Shown here: piece by piece, positions 1 to 7,533 of the stretch
Layout: each line of letters opens with the position of its first letter
How positions within the stretch are numbered: position 1 is the first letter of the stretch
DNA from: Microbacteriaceae bacterium PS02067
Lineage (GTDB): Bacteria; Actinomycetota; Actinomycetes; Actinomycetales; Microbacteriaceae
DNA length: 57,872 nt
NCBI GenBank assembly: GCA_029960085.1
Contig: JASCPG010000010.1
Location: 1 to 57,872, forward strand
Reading direction: 5' to 3'
Program-made: the position numbers and the translations under genes
Notes under the pieces: model-generated
The model's input: the letters and a program-made list of their open reading frames with translations, nothing else
Database searches by the model: none
What the model was told of the DNA's origin: nothing

Positions 1-1401
1 CTGGAGAACGCTGGGGTCGTCGCCAGCGATCTCCGCCGCTCGTCCGAGCGCAGCGAGGGCCTCGCTGGTGCGCCGCAGGCGCACCAGCGCCGTGCCGAGG
101 GCGACGTACACGCTGACGGTGTTGCGGCCGACTGTCTGCGCGCTGCGCAGCGCATCGACGGCTGCGGCGTGGTCACCGGCCCGAGCATGCGCTTCTGCGG
201 CGGTGACGAACCAGACTGCCGCGCTGCCATCGTCTCCCGCCGCGGCGAAATGACGGCCGACGCGGTCCGCGGCGGCCGGGCCGATCCCTGACCGACGGGC
301 GAGAGCGTCAGCCGCACGCGCGTGGAGGAGTCTTTCACGGGCGAGCGGAAGGCCTTCTCGGCAGACGTCGGCGACGAGCCGGTGCGCGACCCGCACCTCC
401 GAGGCATCCGTCGCCCCGGCCACAGTGATCAGCCCCACGCCCGTGCCCTCTGCAATCGCCGCGCCGGTCTCGTCGGCGGTGCGCCCAGCGACGTCACGCA
501 GCAGATCGGTGTCCACAGGTGTCGCGAGCACGGCCAGCGCCTCGATGATCTGCCGTGTGGTGTCGCCGACGGCGAGCAGGCGATTGAGCACCCCCGCCGC
601 CGCTCCCTCTACGGCGGCGAGTTCCTCATCCGGTCGCGCGGGCGCGGTCACCGCCGACCGTGCAATCGCGCGATCTGCGCTCTCCGGAGCCTGGAGCGTG
701 CCGGTGCGCACGCGCTCCATGAGCGCCTGGGTGGTCGGCAGCGGGGCGATGCCGAGCTGGGTGTCCAGCACCTCGACGAGAGTCCTGTACGCGGCGAACG
801 CTCCGGGGCGATCACCTTGGGCCGCGAGCAGGTGGATCAGGTCGACGTGCGCCGGTTCGGCGAGAGGATCCACGGCGATCCGCCGCCGGGCGTGGCCGAG
901 CGCATCACCGGGGCGCCCTCCGCGCAGTGCGTGAGTGACGAGCATGCCCAGCACGAGGGACAGGTCATCGCGAAGGCTCGCAGCGATGGTCACCTGCCAC
1001 TGGTCGAACTCGCGCGCGTCCCGAAGCGAGAATCCGTCGAGGAAGTCGCCGGTGAAGCGCTCTGCCGCTCGGCCCCAATCCGACGAGGCATCGGAAGCTA
1101 CCAGGCGTCGAAACTCGACGGCATCGCAGCGAACGCGTCCGCCGTCCAGTGAGATCGCATCCCCGTCGACGATGATCTCCGGCACCGCGGCTGCAGCGAC
1201 CGAGAGCGTGCGGCGCAGCGCGGCGCGCGCATGCGACCGGTCGAGATCGGTCCAGAGGATCTCGCACAGCGCGTCGCGGCCGATGGTCCGTTCTTCGACG
1301 CTGAGGTAGGCGAGGAGTGCGACGGCCTTTCGCGTGTCGAAGCGGACGTTCACCGCATCGCGGCGCACACGGGGTGGCCCGAGCCATCGGAAGTCCAGCA
1401 T
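1..1401 (-). CDS. BTAD/SARP-type transcriptional regulator with TPR region (C-terminus cut by window edge)
   Basis: The frame is open from ATG at 1401 to the window start (467 codons), so the C-terminus is missing. The N-terminus reads MLDFRWLGPPRVRRDAV and forms an OmpR-like winged helix of about 90 residues, with RKAVALLAYL and ALCEILW typical of the AfsR/SARP fold. A bacterial transcriptional activator domain (about residues 95-235, ending near LGIAPLPTTQALMERV) follows. Large family members next carry a STAND NTPase with a P-loop. None is visible here; the chain goes directly to a helical region and TPR-like helices (AAVWFVTAAEHARAGDHAAA). Family knowledge says such proteins bind direct repeats near the -35 region and activate transcription. 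It is divergent from the SpoIIE/STAS operon and probably controls it and itself; that is inference. Confidence 0.8.
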   Translation of the reverse strand, partial: MLDFRWLGPPRVRRDAVNVRFDTRKAVALLAYLSVEERTIGRDALCEILWTDLDRSHARAALRRTLSVAAAAVPEIIVDGDAISLDGGRVRCDAVEFRRLVASDASSDWGRAAERFTGDFLDGFSLRDAREFDQWQVTIAASLRDDLSLVLGMLVTHALRGGRPGDALGHARRRIAVDPLAEPAHVDLIHLLAAQGDRPGAFAAYRTLVEVLDTQLGIAPLPTTQALMERVRTGTLQAPESADRAIARSAVTAPARPDEELAAVEGAAAGVLNRLLAVGDTTRQIIEALAVLATPVDTDLLRDVAGRTADETGAAIAEGTGVGLITVAGATDASEVRVAHRLVADVCREGLPLARERLLHARAADALARRSGIGPAAADRVGRHFAAAGDDGSAAVWFVTAAEAHARAGDHAAAVDALRSAQTVGRNTVSVYVALGTALVRLRRTSEALAALGRAAEIAGDDPSVLQ

Positions 1402-1408
1402 GCAGGCG

Positions 1409-1414
1409 ACGGTA
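1409..1414 (-). promoter_or_regulatory. putative -10 element of the BTAD regulator gene
   Basis: On the minus strand TACCGT lies seven bases before the ATG at 1401, a spacing that would give an almost leaderless transcript. No good -35 is seen; the direct repeats just upstream may substitute for it through an activator. Confidence 0.35.
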
Positions 1415-1415
1415 G

Positions 1416-1461
1416 CGCTCAACCGTAACGGCGGGCAATGCTCGAGTGCCCAGCCGTAACG
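1416..1461. promoter_or_regulatory. direct repeat pair in divergent promoter, candidate BTAD regulator operator
   Basis: Two 15-base direct repeats (1416-1430 and 1447-1461) agree at 12 of 15 positions and share CCGTAACG exactly. Their period is 31 bases, close to three helical turns. They sit between the divergent regulator and the SpoIIE operon, directly upstream of the regulator's putative -10. SARP/BTAD proteins are known to bind direct repeats in such positions. Binding here is inference. Confidence 0.4.
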
Positions 1462-1494
1462 CTCTCGGAACGCCCGCTGTGGCACCTTCGGGGC

Positions 1495-3036
1495 ATGCCC
1501 AAGACCAGCCGTGCGGAGAGACGTGTTACGCGCGCCGAGCAGGTCCAGCCCGCCGAGCACATCGAGATCGAGATCGACGAGCAGGATCCGGTGCTGCGCT
1601 ACCTCGCCACTACCTCGGGCCCCCTCGACATCGCCGCGCTGCCCCATTCCCCTGCGACTGAGCGGATGCGGGAGCAGGGCGTTCAGGTCGTCGTGCCACT
1701 GGTCACCAGCGGCGAACTGGTCGCCCTCATCGCGCTCGGCCCGCGACGGTCGGAGCGCGGATACGCCCGCAGCGACAGGCGGCTGCTCGATGCGCTCGCA
1801 CGTTACGCCGCTCCTGCGCTCCGGCTCGGGCAGATGATGCGCGCTCAGGAGCGCGAGGCGCGCGACCGCGAGCGGATCGAGCAGGAGTTGCATGTCGCTC
1901 AGCTGATCCAGCAGCAGTTCCTCCCCACCGAGCTGCCCGAGCTCGGGGGCTGGCATCTCGACGCCTTCTACATGCCGGCGCGCACCGTCGGCGGCGACTT
2001 CTACGACGTGATCGATCTCGGCGGTGACCGTGTGCTGGTCGTCGCCGGAGACGTCACCGACAAGGGCGTGCCGGCCGCGCTCGTGATGGCGAGCACACAT
2101 GCACTGCTGCGCTCGGCCGCTCAGAACTCGGCGCATCCCGGCGAAGTGCTGCAGCGCGTGAACGAACTGCTCGTGACGCAGATTCCCGCCAGCATGTTCG
2201 TGACGTGCCTGGCGCTGAGCATCGATCTGACCACCGGTGCGGCGACGTTCGCGAACGCGGGACACAATCTCCCCTACGTGCGCCGTCGAAGCGGCGAGGT
2301 CGAGCAACTCTCTGCCCGCGGCATGCCGCTGGGCTTGATGCCGGGCAGTCAGTATGACGAGACCCGCACCACGATCGGGCTCGGCGAACTCCTGCTGCTC
2401 TACAGCGACGGGATCACCGAGCAGCACGACGCGCACGGAGAGATGTTCGACTACTCGCGCACCGAGGCGGTCGTTCGGAATGCGACGGGCAGCGCCGACC
2501 TGGTCCGCCGTGTCACGGCCGTCCTCGCGGAGTTTCAGGGCGACGTCGAGCAGGAGGACGACATCACGCTGGTGGCGCTTCATCGGGGCGCGGCGGGCGC
2601 GAGCAGCGACACGGTGCGATTCGCGGTCCCCAGTGAGCTCGGCAACGAGCGCGAAGCCATGGATCGTGTCGCGGCCATCGTCGGCGATGCTCTCGCCGCG
2701 GAGCGCCTCGACGCGCTCAAGACCGCCGTGAGCGAGATGGCGATGAACGCGATCGAGCACGGCAACCGCGCCGATCCGCGACTGGACTGCGAAGTGACGG
2801 TGCGTCGCACGGCCGAGACCGTGGTCGTGGAGATCGCCGACTTCGGCCGTGGCCGCCACGAGATGCCTGACGTCCCCGACCTCGACCTCAAGCTCGCGGG
2901 GCTCCAGTCACCCCGTGGATGGGGCCTCTTCCTCGCCCGGAGCCTCGTCGATGACATCGAGGAGTTCAGCGACGGTGACCGACACCTCGTTCGTCTGACC
3001 ATGCGCGTTCGCGCGGCCGAAGGAGTCAACCGATGA
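1495..3036 (+). CDS. SpoIIE-type PP2C phosphatase with GAF-like N-terminus and C-terminal GHKL kinase (RsbW-like) domain
   Basis: 513 residues from ATG 1495; an in-frame ATG at 1438 would add 19 residues lacking family character. A short GAF-like region (about 30-110) and a helical linker lead into a SpoIIE/PP2C phosphatase (about 140-375) with VGGDFYDVIDL, VVAGDVTDKG, ANAGHN, LYSDGITE and EDDITLVAL, which carry the metal-binding Asp residues. A HATPase_c domain follows (about 385-505) with the N-box SEMAMNAIEHGN, IADFGRG and GWGLFLARS. Family knowledge: the phosphatase half dephosphorylates STAS anti-anti-sigma factors and the kinase half phosphorylates them, so one protein could run both arms of a partner switch. 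The two STAS genes directly downstream are the obvious substrates. Its stop overlaps the next start (ATGA). Confidence 0.88.
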   Translation: MPKTSRAERRVTRAEQVQPAEHIEIEIDEQDPVLRYLATTSGPLDIAALPHSPATERMREQGVQVVVPLVTSGELVALIALGPRRSERGYARSDRRLLDALARYAAPALRLGQMMRAQEREARDRERIEQELHVAQLIQQQFLPTELPELGGWHLDAFYMPARTVGGDFYDVIDLGGDRVLVVAGDVTDKGVPAALVMASTHALLRSAAQNSAHPGEVLQRVNELLVTQIPASMFVTCLALSIDLTTGAATFANAGHNLPYVRRRSGEVEQLSARGMPLGLMPGSQYDETRTTIGLGELLLLYSDGITEQHDAHGEMFDYSRTEAVVRNATGSADLVRRVTAVLAEFQGDVEQEDDITLVALHRGAAGASSDTVRFAVPSELGNEREAMDRVAAIVGDALAAERLDALKTAVSEMAMNAIEHGNRADPRLDCEVTVRRTAETVVVEIADFGRGRHEMPDVPDLDLKLAGLQSPRGWGLFLARSLVDDIEEFSDGDRHLVRLTMRVRAAEGVNR

Positions 3037-3341
3037 GCATCGACGTCTCCGTGAAGACCCTCGAGGACGAAGCGGTCCTGCTTCTCCGTGGCCGGATCGA
3101 CCGCGAAGCCGCTGCCGAACTGGAATCGGCATGGATATCGGCACGCGCGACCGCGCCGTCCACTGTCCTGCTCGACTTCAGCAGGATCGACTACATCAAC
3201 TCCACCGGCATCGCACTCATCGTGGGCTTCATCACGCAGGCGCGCGCCTCCGGCGTCAGCCTCCGAGCGGCCGGGCTCACTGAGCACTACCGCCACATCT
3301 TCGATATCACCCGACTCAGCGACTACATCGAGATCGCCTAG
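3033..3341 (+). CDS. STAS-domain anti-anti-sigma factor-like protein (first copy)
   Basis: 102 residues, a single STAS domain. VLLDFSRIDYINSTGIAL carries the Ser in NSTG that corresponds to the phosphorylated Ser of SpoIIAA/RsbV. The start ATG overlaps the stop of the phosphatase gene by four bases, so the two are translationally coupled. The expected role is a phospho-switch protein, reset by the upstream SpoIIE domain and phosphorylated by its GHKL domain. No sigma factor lies nearby, so the final target is unknown. Confidence 0.85.
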   Translation: MSIDVSVKTLEDEAVLLLRGRIDREAAAELESAWISARATAPSTVLLDFSRIDYINSTGIALIVGFITQARASGVSLRAAGLTEHYRHIFDITRLSDYIEIA

Positions 3342-3350
3342 GAGCGCAGC

Positions 3351-3698
3351 ATGCCCGCGAATCCAGCCACATTCATCACCACCGACCTCGGATCGGGCGC
3401 AGCATCCGTCGCGGTGCATGGCGAAGTCACGAACGCGTGCGAGCAGCCGCTGCTCACCGCGCACGAGCAGGCCACGGATGCCGGCGCCCGGCGCATCGTG
3501 CTCGACTTCACGGGCATGGACTACATGAACAGCGGAGGCATCGGCCTGATCGTCACGATGCTGGTGCGTGCTCAGCGCAGGAATCAGTCCGTCGCCGCGG
3601 TCGGTCTCACCGAGCACTACCGGCAGATCTTCCAGCTCACCCGTCTCGACGAGGCGATCGGCCTGTACGACGACATCGAGACCGCGACACGGAGTTGA
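3351..3698 (+). CDS. STAS-domain anti-anti-sigma factor-like protein (second copy)
   Basis: 115 residues, paralogous to the preceding STAS protein (both contain LTEHYR and end in a similar helix). The phospho-site region is FTGMDYMNSGGIGLIV, keeping the Ser in NSGG. The ATG at 3351 is preceded by GGAGCGCAGC, a good ribosome binding site, only nine bases after the previous stop. Two STAS proteins encoded beside one fused phosphatase/kinase suggest either two outputs or competition for one partner; this is inference. Confidence 0.84.
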   Translation: MPANPATFITTDLGSGAASVAVHGEVTNACEQPLLTAHEQATDAGARRIVLDFTGMDYMNSGGIGLIVTMLVRAQRRNQSVAAVGLTEHYRQIFQLTRLDEAIGLYDDIETATRS

Positions 3699-3699
3699 G

Positions 3700-4404
3700 G
3701 TGGCGAAGATGACGAGTTCCGAGCCGGGCCCGCGCAACGAGGGCCACTGGGCGAAGCCGGTCGATCGCCTGCACGTCGAGGGTGCGGCGAGCGAGAAGGC
3801 TTTCAACGTCGAGGGCAAGCGGGTCGCCGGCCCGCAGCAGGCATTCGGCTCCCTCTGGGACCGCACCTTCACCGTCGCCCTCGGCACCGCTATCGCCGCG
3901 GAGGCGCTGGTCGCCGACTGGAAGGCGCACTTCGGCGACTTCTGGCCGAAGAATGCGACCTTCCACGCCACAGGGACGATCAAGGCCGGCGACGTCACTC
4001 CGTTGACGACCGGCGGGCTCAGCACCGGAATCCTCGTGATGTACGAGGATGACACCTCGTTCTCGTACATCACGCCGGAAGGTCACATGTTCGGCGCCAT
4101 GATCACTTTCTCGGCGCGCAGTGAGGATGCCGGAACGGTCGCCGAGATCCGGATGCTGGTGCGCCCCTACGACCCGGTCATCCAGCTCATGTTCCCCATG
4201 GTCGCGAAGGTCGAAGCGGACTTCTGGAAGCAGACGCTGCGCAATATCGCCGCCAAGCACGGTGTCGCGGGGGCCGAGCCGACGGAAGTCACCGTGTGCG
4301 TGGACCGGCTGTTCATCTGGCGCAACTGGACGAACGTCTTCCACGGCGTGTTGATGAGCAACGTTCGACACCGCCTGGCCGGGCGGCGGGGATCTTCGCA
4401 ATGA
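3700..4404 (+). CDS. conserved protein of unknown function
   Basis: 234 residues from GTG 3700 (GGAG five bases upstream); ATG 3709 is an alternative. I do not recognise the family with confidence. It has no signal peptide or membrane segment. The central part (GTIKAGDVTPLTTGGL, then EGHMFGAMITFSARSED and EIRMLVRPYDPVIQL) alternates short strands and could be an SRPBCC/START-like lipid or ligand binding fold, but this is a guess. A basic tail (RHRLAGRRGSSQ) ends the protein. It begins one base after the second STAS gene and overlaps the next gene by ATGA, so it is part of the signalling operon. Confidence 0.7.
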   Translation: MAKMTSSEPGPRNEGHWAKPVDRLHVEGAASEKAFNVEGKRVAGPQQAFGSLWDRTFTVALGTAIAAEALVADWKAHFGDFWPKNATFHATGTIKAGDVTPLTTGGLSTGILVMYEDDTSFSYITPEGHMFGAMITFSARSEDAGTVAEIRMLVRPYDPVIQLMFPMVAKVEADFWKQTLRNIAAKHGVAGAEPTEVTVCVDRLFIWRNWTNVFHGVLMSNVRHRLAGRRGSSQ

Positions 4405-5531
4405 CCGTATCCGGGCCGACCGCTCCCATCCTGCGATACGCGCTGCTCTCGCTCGGTGTGGCCGCGTTCATCGTCGTCGGCGTCATCAACACGGTGGCCG
4501 GCTCCCCGACGATGCTCATCTCCTTCACAGGGTACTCCGTCGTCGGGGCGCTCATCCTGGCTCGGCAGCCCCGCAACGGCGTCGGCTGGCTGCTGTTCGG
4601 CCTGGGACTCATCGCGACGGCATCCGGCCTGCTCGAGATCTTCGCCAGACAGACGGGCTCGGTCCACGTGGAAGCCATCCACACAGGCATGGCGTGGCTC
4701 GGCTGGGGGACGATGCCACTGATCGGCCTGTTCTTCCCGACCGGCAGGGTTCAGACGCGATTCGGTAGGTGGGTGCTGCGGGCCGCGATCGCGGTGGTGG
4801 GTGTAGCAACGATCGCCGCCCTGATCGGCGATGAGCTGGAGTCGGGTCGAACCAACCCGCTGGCGATCACCGCATACGCGGAGCCGATCGATCTGTTCAA
4901 TTCCGTCCTGATCTATCCGCTGTTCTTCATCATCGTGATCTGCATCCTCGTCGACGTCGCGGTGCGCTGGGCGCGTGCCGGCAGCGTCGAGCGCCTGCAG
5001 TACCGGTGGCTGGTGTTCGGGCTGGCCGTCGTCATCGTCGACATCATCTCCGTAGGAATCCTGTCCGCGATCCTCCCCGACGATTCGCCGTGGTTCGCGG
5101 TCTTCGGCGTGCTCGGGGTTGTCGTCAACTTCATTCCAGTGGCGATCTACATCGCCGTCAGCCGCCATGGTCTCTACGACATCGGCCGGGTCGTCTCCCG
5201 AACCATCAGCTACGGCCTCATCCTGATGATCGTGGTCGGGATCTACGTCGGGGTGGTGATCGGGGTCGGCTCGCTCGTCCCCGCCGACAACCCGATACCG
5301 GTCGCCGCGGCGACGCTCATCGTCGCGTCCGTGTTCCTCCCGCTGCTGCGCTGGCTGCAGCGCGGTCTGGACCGCCGGTTCGATCGTGCGCACTACAACG
5401 CCGAAGCCGTCGTCGAGACGTTCGGCAGCCGCCTCCGCTCCGAAGTCTATCCCGACACGATAGCTCCGGAACTGCTCGCGACCGTCGATCGCACGTTCCA
5501 GCCGACCACGATCGGCCTGTGGACGAGATGA
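4401..5531 (+). CDS. polytopic membrane protein, kinase-less sensor-like (copy 1)
   Basis: 376 residues with about eight hydrophobic segments (for example VAAFIVVGVINTVAG, VVGALILA, LIYPLFFIIVICILVDV, ISYGLILMIVVGIYVG). The C-terminus is a conserved cytosolic piece, RWLQRGLDRRFDRAHYNAEA, then FGSRLR and a final QPTTIGLW. The same layout forms the membrane input half of some actinobacterial sensor kinases, but no histidine kinase, GGDEF or other output domain follows. It starts at ATG 4401, overlapping the previous stop (ATGA), and ends in another ATGA overlap with its paralogue. A sensory or scaffold role at the membrane is inferred from context. Confidence 0.75.
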   Translation: MTVSGPTAPILRYALLSLGVAAFIVVGVINTVAGSPTMLISFTGYSVVGALILARQPRNGVGWLLFGLGLIATASGLLEIFARQTGSVHVEAIHTGMAWLGWGTMPLIGLFFPTGRVQTRFGRWVLRAAIAVVGVATIAALIGDELESGRTNPLAITAYAEPIDLFNSVLIYPLFFIIVICILVDVAVRWARAGSVERLQYRWLVFGLAVVIVDIISVGILSAILPDDSPWFAVFGVLGVVVNFIPVAIYIAVSRHGLYDIGRVVSRTISYGLILMIVVGIYVGVVIGVGSLVPADNPIPVAAATLIVASVFLPLLRWLQRGLDRRFDRAHYNAEAVVETFGSRLRSEVYPDTIAPELLATVDRTFQPTTIGLWTR

Positions 5532-6787
5532 TCCGCCGGACCTGGATCGCCCATGCGCTCGCCCTCTACACCCTGACCGGGTTCGTCGCCTCCTTCTTCG
5601 CTCCGGAGGATCCGATCACCGCCGCGCGCCTGGCAGAGGCCGCGGGCAGCTCGAGCGGTGAGGCTCAGTCGTGGTATTCCGTCGTCGGGCTGCTGGCGAT
5701 CAGCGTGTTCCTGCTCACCACACTTGCCACAGGCTGGCTGATCGCCTGGAAGCGCCCGGGCAACTCGCTCGGCTGGGTGATCCTCGCCATCCCGGTGCTG
5801 TTCGCGACGATGCCGATCCTGACCCTCGCCGGCTACTGGCTCATCCCCGTGGATGAGACCGCCGCAGGCTGGCTCCTGCTGATTGCGGGAGCCAACGGCG
5901 AGGCGAACATGAGCTGGCTGCCGCCCATCGGACTGCTCATGACCCAGGTGCCGTTGCGATTCCCCACCGGTCGTCTGCCGTCGGCCCGATGGCGCGCGTG
6001 GTCGTGGTTCACGATCGTCTGGATCGTGATCGCGACAGCGATCGGGAGCACCGCGCCCGAAGTCGCGGCACTCGGCGTCGGCTACGGAGTCGACAGTCCT
6101 CTCGCGTTCATTGCGTGGGGCGATGCGGCCGGCGTCGTCTCCGCGATCATCTTCAGCGTGCTCGGCATCGCCTTCTTCGGATCGCTCACCTCCCTGTTCG
6201 TGCGCTATCGCAGTGCGGATGCCCAGGAGCGCACGCAGCTGCGGTGGATGTTCTGGGGGTGCGCGGTCCCGATCACCCTGCTTGTGCTCTCGTGGGTGAT
6301 CAGCGGTGCGCTGTCGGCAGAGCCGTGGGCCCGCGAGATGGACGTGACGGCTTTCGTTGCGCTGTCGTACTCGTTCATTCCGCTGTCGATCCTCTTCGCC
6401 GTCCTTCGCCTCGGGCTCTATGCGATCGACCGGATCATCTCGCGGACGATCTCCTACGCCCTCGTGCTGCTCACGATCGTCGGAATCTACGTCGGGATCG
6501 TTATCGGTATCGGATCGCTATTCGACGGCGCCAACCAGGTGCTGGTCGCTCTTGCGACGCTGATCGCCGCGGCGGCGTTCCTCCCCTTGATGCGCTGGCT
6601 TCAGCGCGTGCTCGATCGGCGCTTCGATCGAGCACGGTACGACGCGGAGGCCGTCGTCGAGGAGTTCGGCAGCCGCATCCAGACTCAAGTCGACCCGGAG
6701 GCCACCGTCCCCGAACTCCGGCGCGCCGTCGAGCGCACACTGCAGCCCGCGACGGTGGGCGTATGGGTGCGCGGAGCCCCGCGATGA
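5528..6787 (+). CDS. polytopic membrane protein, kinase-less sensor-like (copy 2)
   Basis: 419 residues from ATG 5528, which overlaps the stop of copy 1. It is clearly paralogous: ISRTISYALVLLTIVGIYVG, RWLQRVLDRRFDRARYDAEA, FGSRIQ and LQPATVGVW match copy 1 in order. The N-terminal half is more hydrophobic and diverged, with a large extracytoplasmic part between the first segments (region of SSSGEAQSWYS). No output domain follows. Two adjacent diverged copies suggest a tandem duplication and perhaps a hetero-oligomer. Function is not recognisable beyond a membrane sensor-like protein. Confidence 0.75.
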   Translation: MIRRTWIAHALALYTLTGFVASFFAPEDPITAARLAEAAGSSSGEAQSWYSVVGLLAISVFLLTTLATGWLIAWKRPGNSLGWVILAIPVLFATMPILTLAGYWLIPVDETAAGWLLLIAGANGEANMSWLPPIGLLMTQVPLRFPTGRLPSARWRAWSWFTIVWIVIATAIGSTAPEVAALGVGYGVDSPLAFIAWGDAAGVVSAIIFSVLGIAFFGSLTSLFVRYRSADAQERTQLRWMFWGCAVPITLLVLSWVISGALSAEPWAREMDVTAFVALSYSFIPLSILFAVLRLGLYAIDRIISRTISYALVLLTIVGIYVGIVIGIGSLFDGANQVLVALATLIAAAAFLPLMRWLQRVLDRRFDRARYDAEAVVEEFGSRIQTQVDPEATVPELRRAVERTLQPATVGVWVRGAPR

Positions 6788-7533
6788 CCAGGACCGCCGT
6801 GCTCTGGCATTCGATGCTGGTCGATGACCGCATGTGGGACAAGGTCGCGCCGGCGTTCGCTCAATCCCGCTACCTGTTGCGCATCAGCGGGCCGGGCCAT
6901 CTCGGCGGCCCGCCGGCGCCGCGAGGATCATCACTCGACGACTGCGTGTCACTCGCTCTGGCCACGCTCGATGCAGCCGGAGTCGACAGCCCGGTCGACT
7001 GGGTCGGCTCGGGGTGGGGAGGACATGTCGGCATCTTGCTGGCGGCCGCGCATCCCGATCGCGTACGCAGTCTCGCCGTGTTCGACACCCCCCTTACCCC
7101 GCTCGCCGTCCCGGAGCGGATGATGATGATCGCGCTCCAAAGCTCATTGCGCATCGTCGGCGCAACGCGCCCGATCCGACGAACAATCGCAGCGGGCATG
7201 CTCGCCGATCAGTCGAGGAAGCAGCGAACGGCAACCGCGTACCTGGATGACTGTCTGCTTCGCGCCGACAGATCGAGTCTGGCCCGCATGATCGGGGCAG
7301 TGTCGATCCGGCGGGCCGATCTCACCCCGCTGAGCGCCGACCTGACGATGCCCACGTTGTTCGTCTCGGGTGAGGAGGACCGCGTCTGGGGGCAGGAAGC
7401 CGCCCCCAGCCTGCGCCCCGCGCAACCGCCGCGCACCGTCGTCACCGTTCCGGGAGCGCGCCACCTCACCCCGTTCGAGGCGCCGACTGCCACGATGGAT
7501 CTCGTGCACGCCTTCTGGAGTCGCGTTGACTGA
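6784..7533 (+). CDS. alpha/beta-hydrolase-fold protein, nucleophile apparently lost
   Basis: 249 residues from ATG 6784 (ATGA overlap with the membrane protein). The fold is visible from the N-terminal LWHSMLVDDRMWDKV, the elbow VGSGWGGHVG, LFVSGEEDRVWG (acid Asp region) and VPGARHLTPFEAP (catalytic His region). In active members the elbow reads G-x-S-x-G or G-x-D-x-G. Aligned with VGHSMGG, the nucleophile position here is Gly, so the protein may be non-catalytic or use the shifted Ser. It sits between the membrane sensors and the FAD oxidoreductase and is translationally coupled to both. Confidence 0.78.
   Translation: MTRTAVLWHSMLVDDRMWDKVAPAFAQSRYLLRISGPGHLGGPPAPRGSSLDDCVSLALATLDAAGVDSPVDWVGSGWGGHVGILLAAAHPDRVRSLAVFDTPLTPLAVPERMMMIALQSSLRIVGATRPIRRTIAAGMLADQSRKQRTATAYLDDCLLRADRSSLARMIGAVSIRRADLTPLSADLTMPTLFVSGEEDRVWGQEAAPSLRPAQPPRTVVTVPGARHLTPFEAPTATMDLVHAFWSRVD

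Noticed and set aside
322..1152. Plus-strand coding region
   Set aside because: It is the shadow of the minus-strand BTAD regulator, whose frame gives recognisable domains; the plus-strand translation does not.
965..1438. Minus-strand gene starting at 1438
   Set aside because: Its frame is Arg/Pro-rich shadow; the frame from ATG 1401 carries the winged helix and BTAD.
3700..4404. DUF1990 assignment for the unknown operon protein
   Set aside because: It lacks the family landmarks seen in the true DUF1990 protein at 55305-55955.
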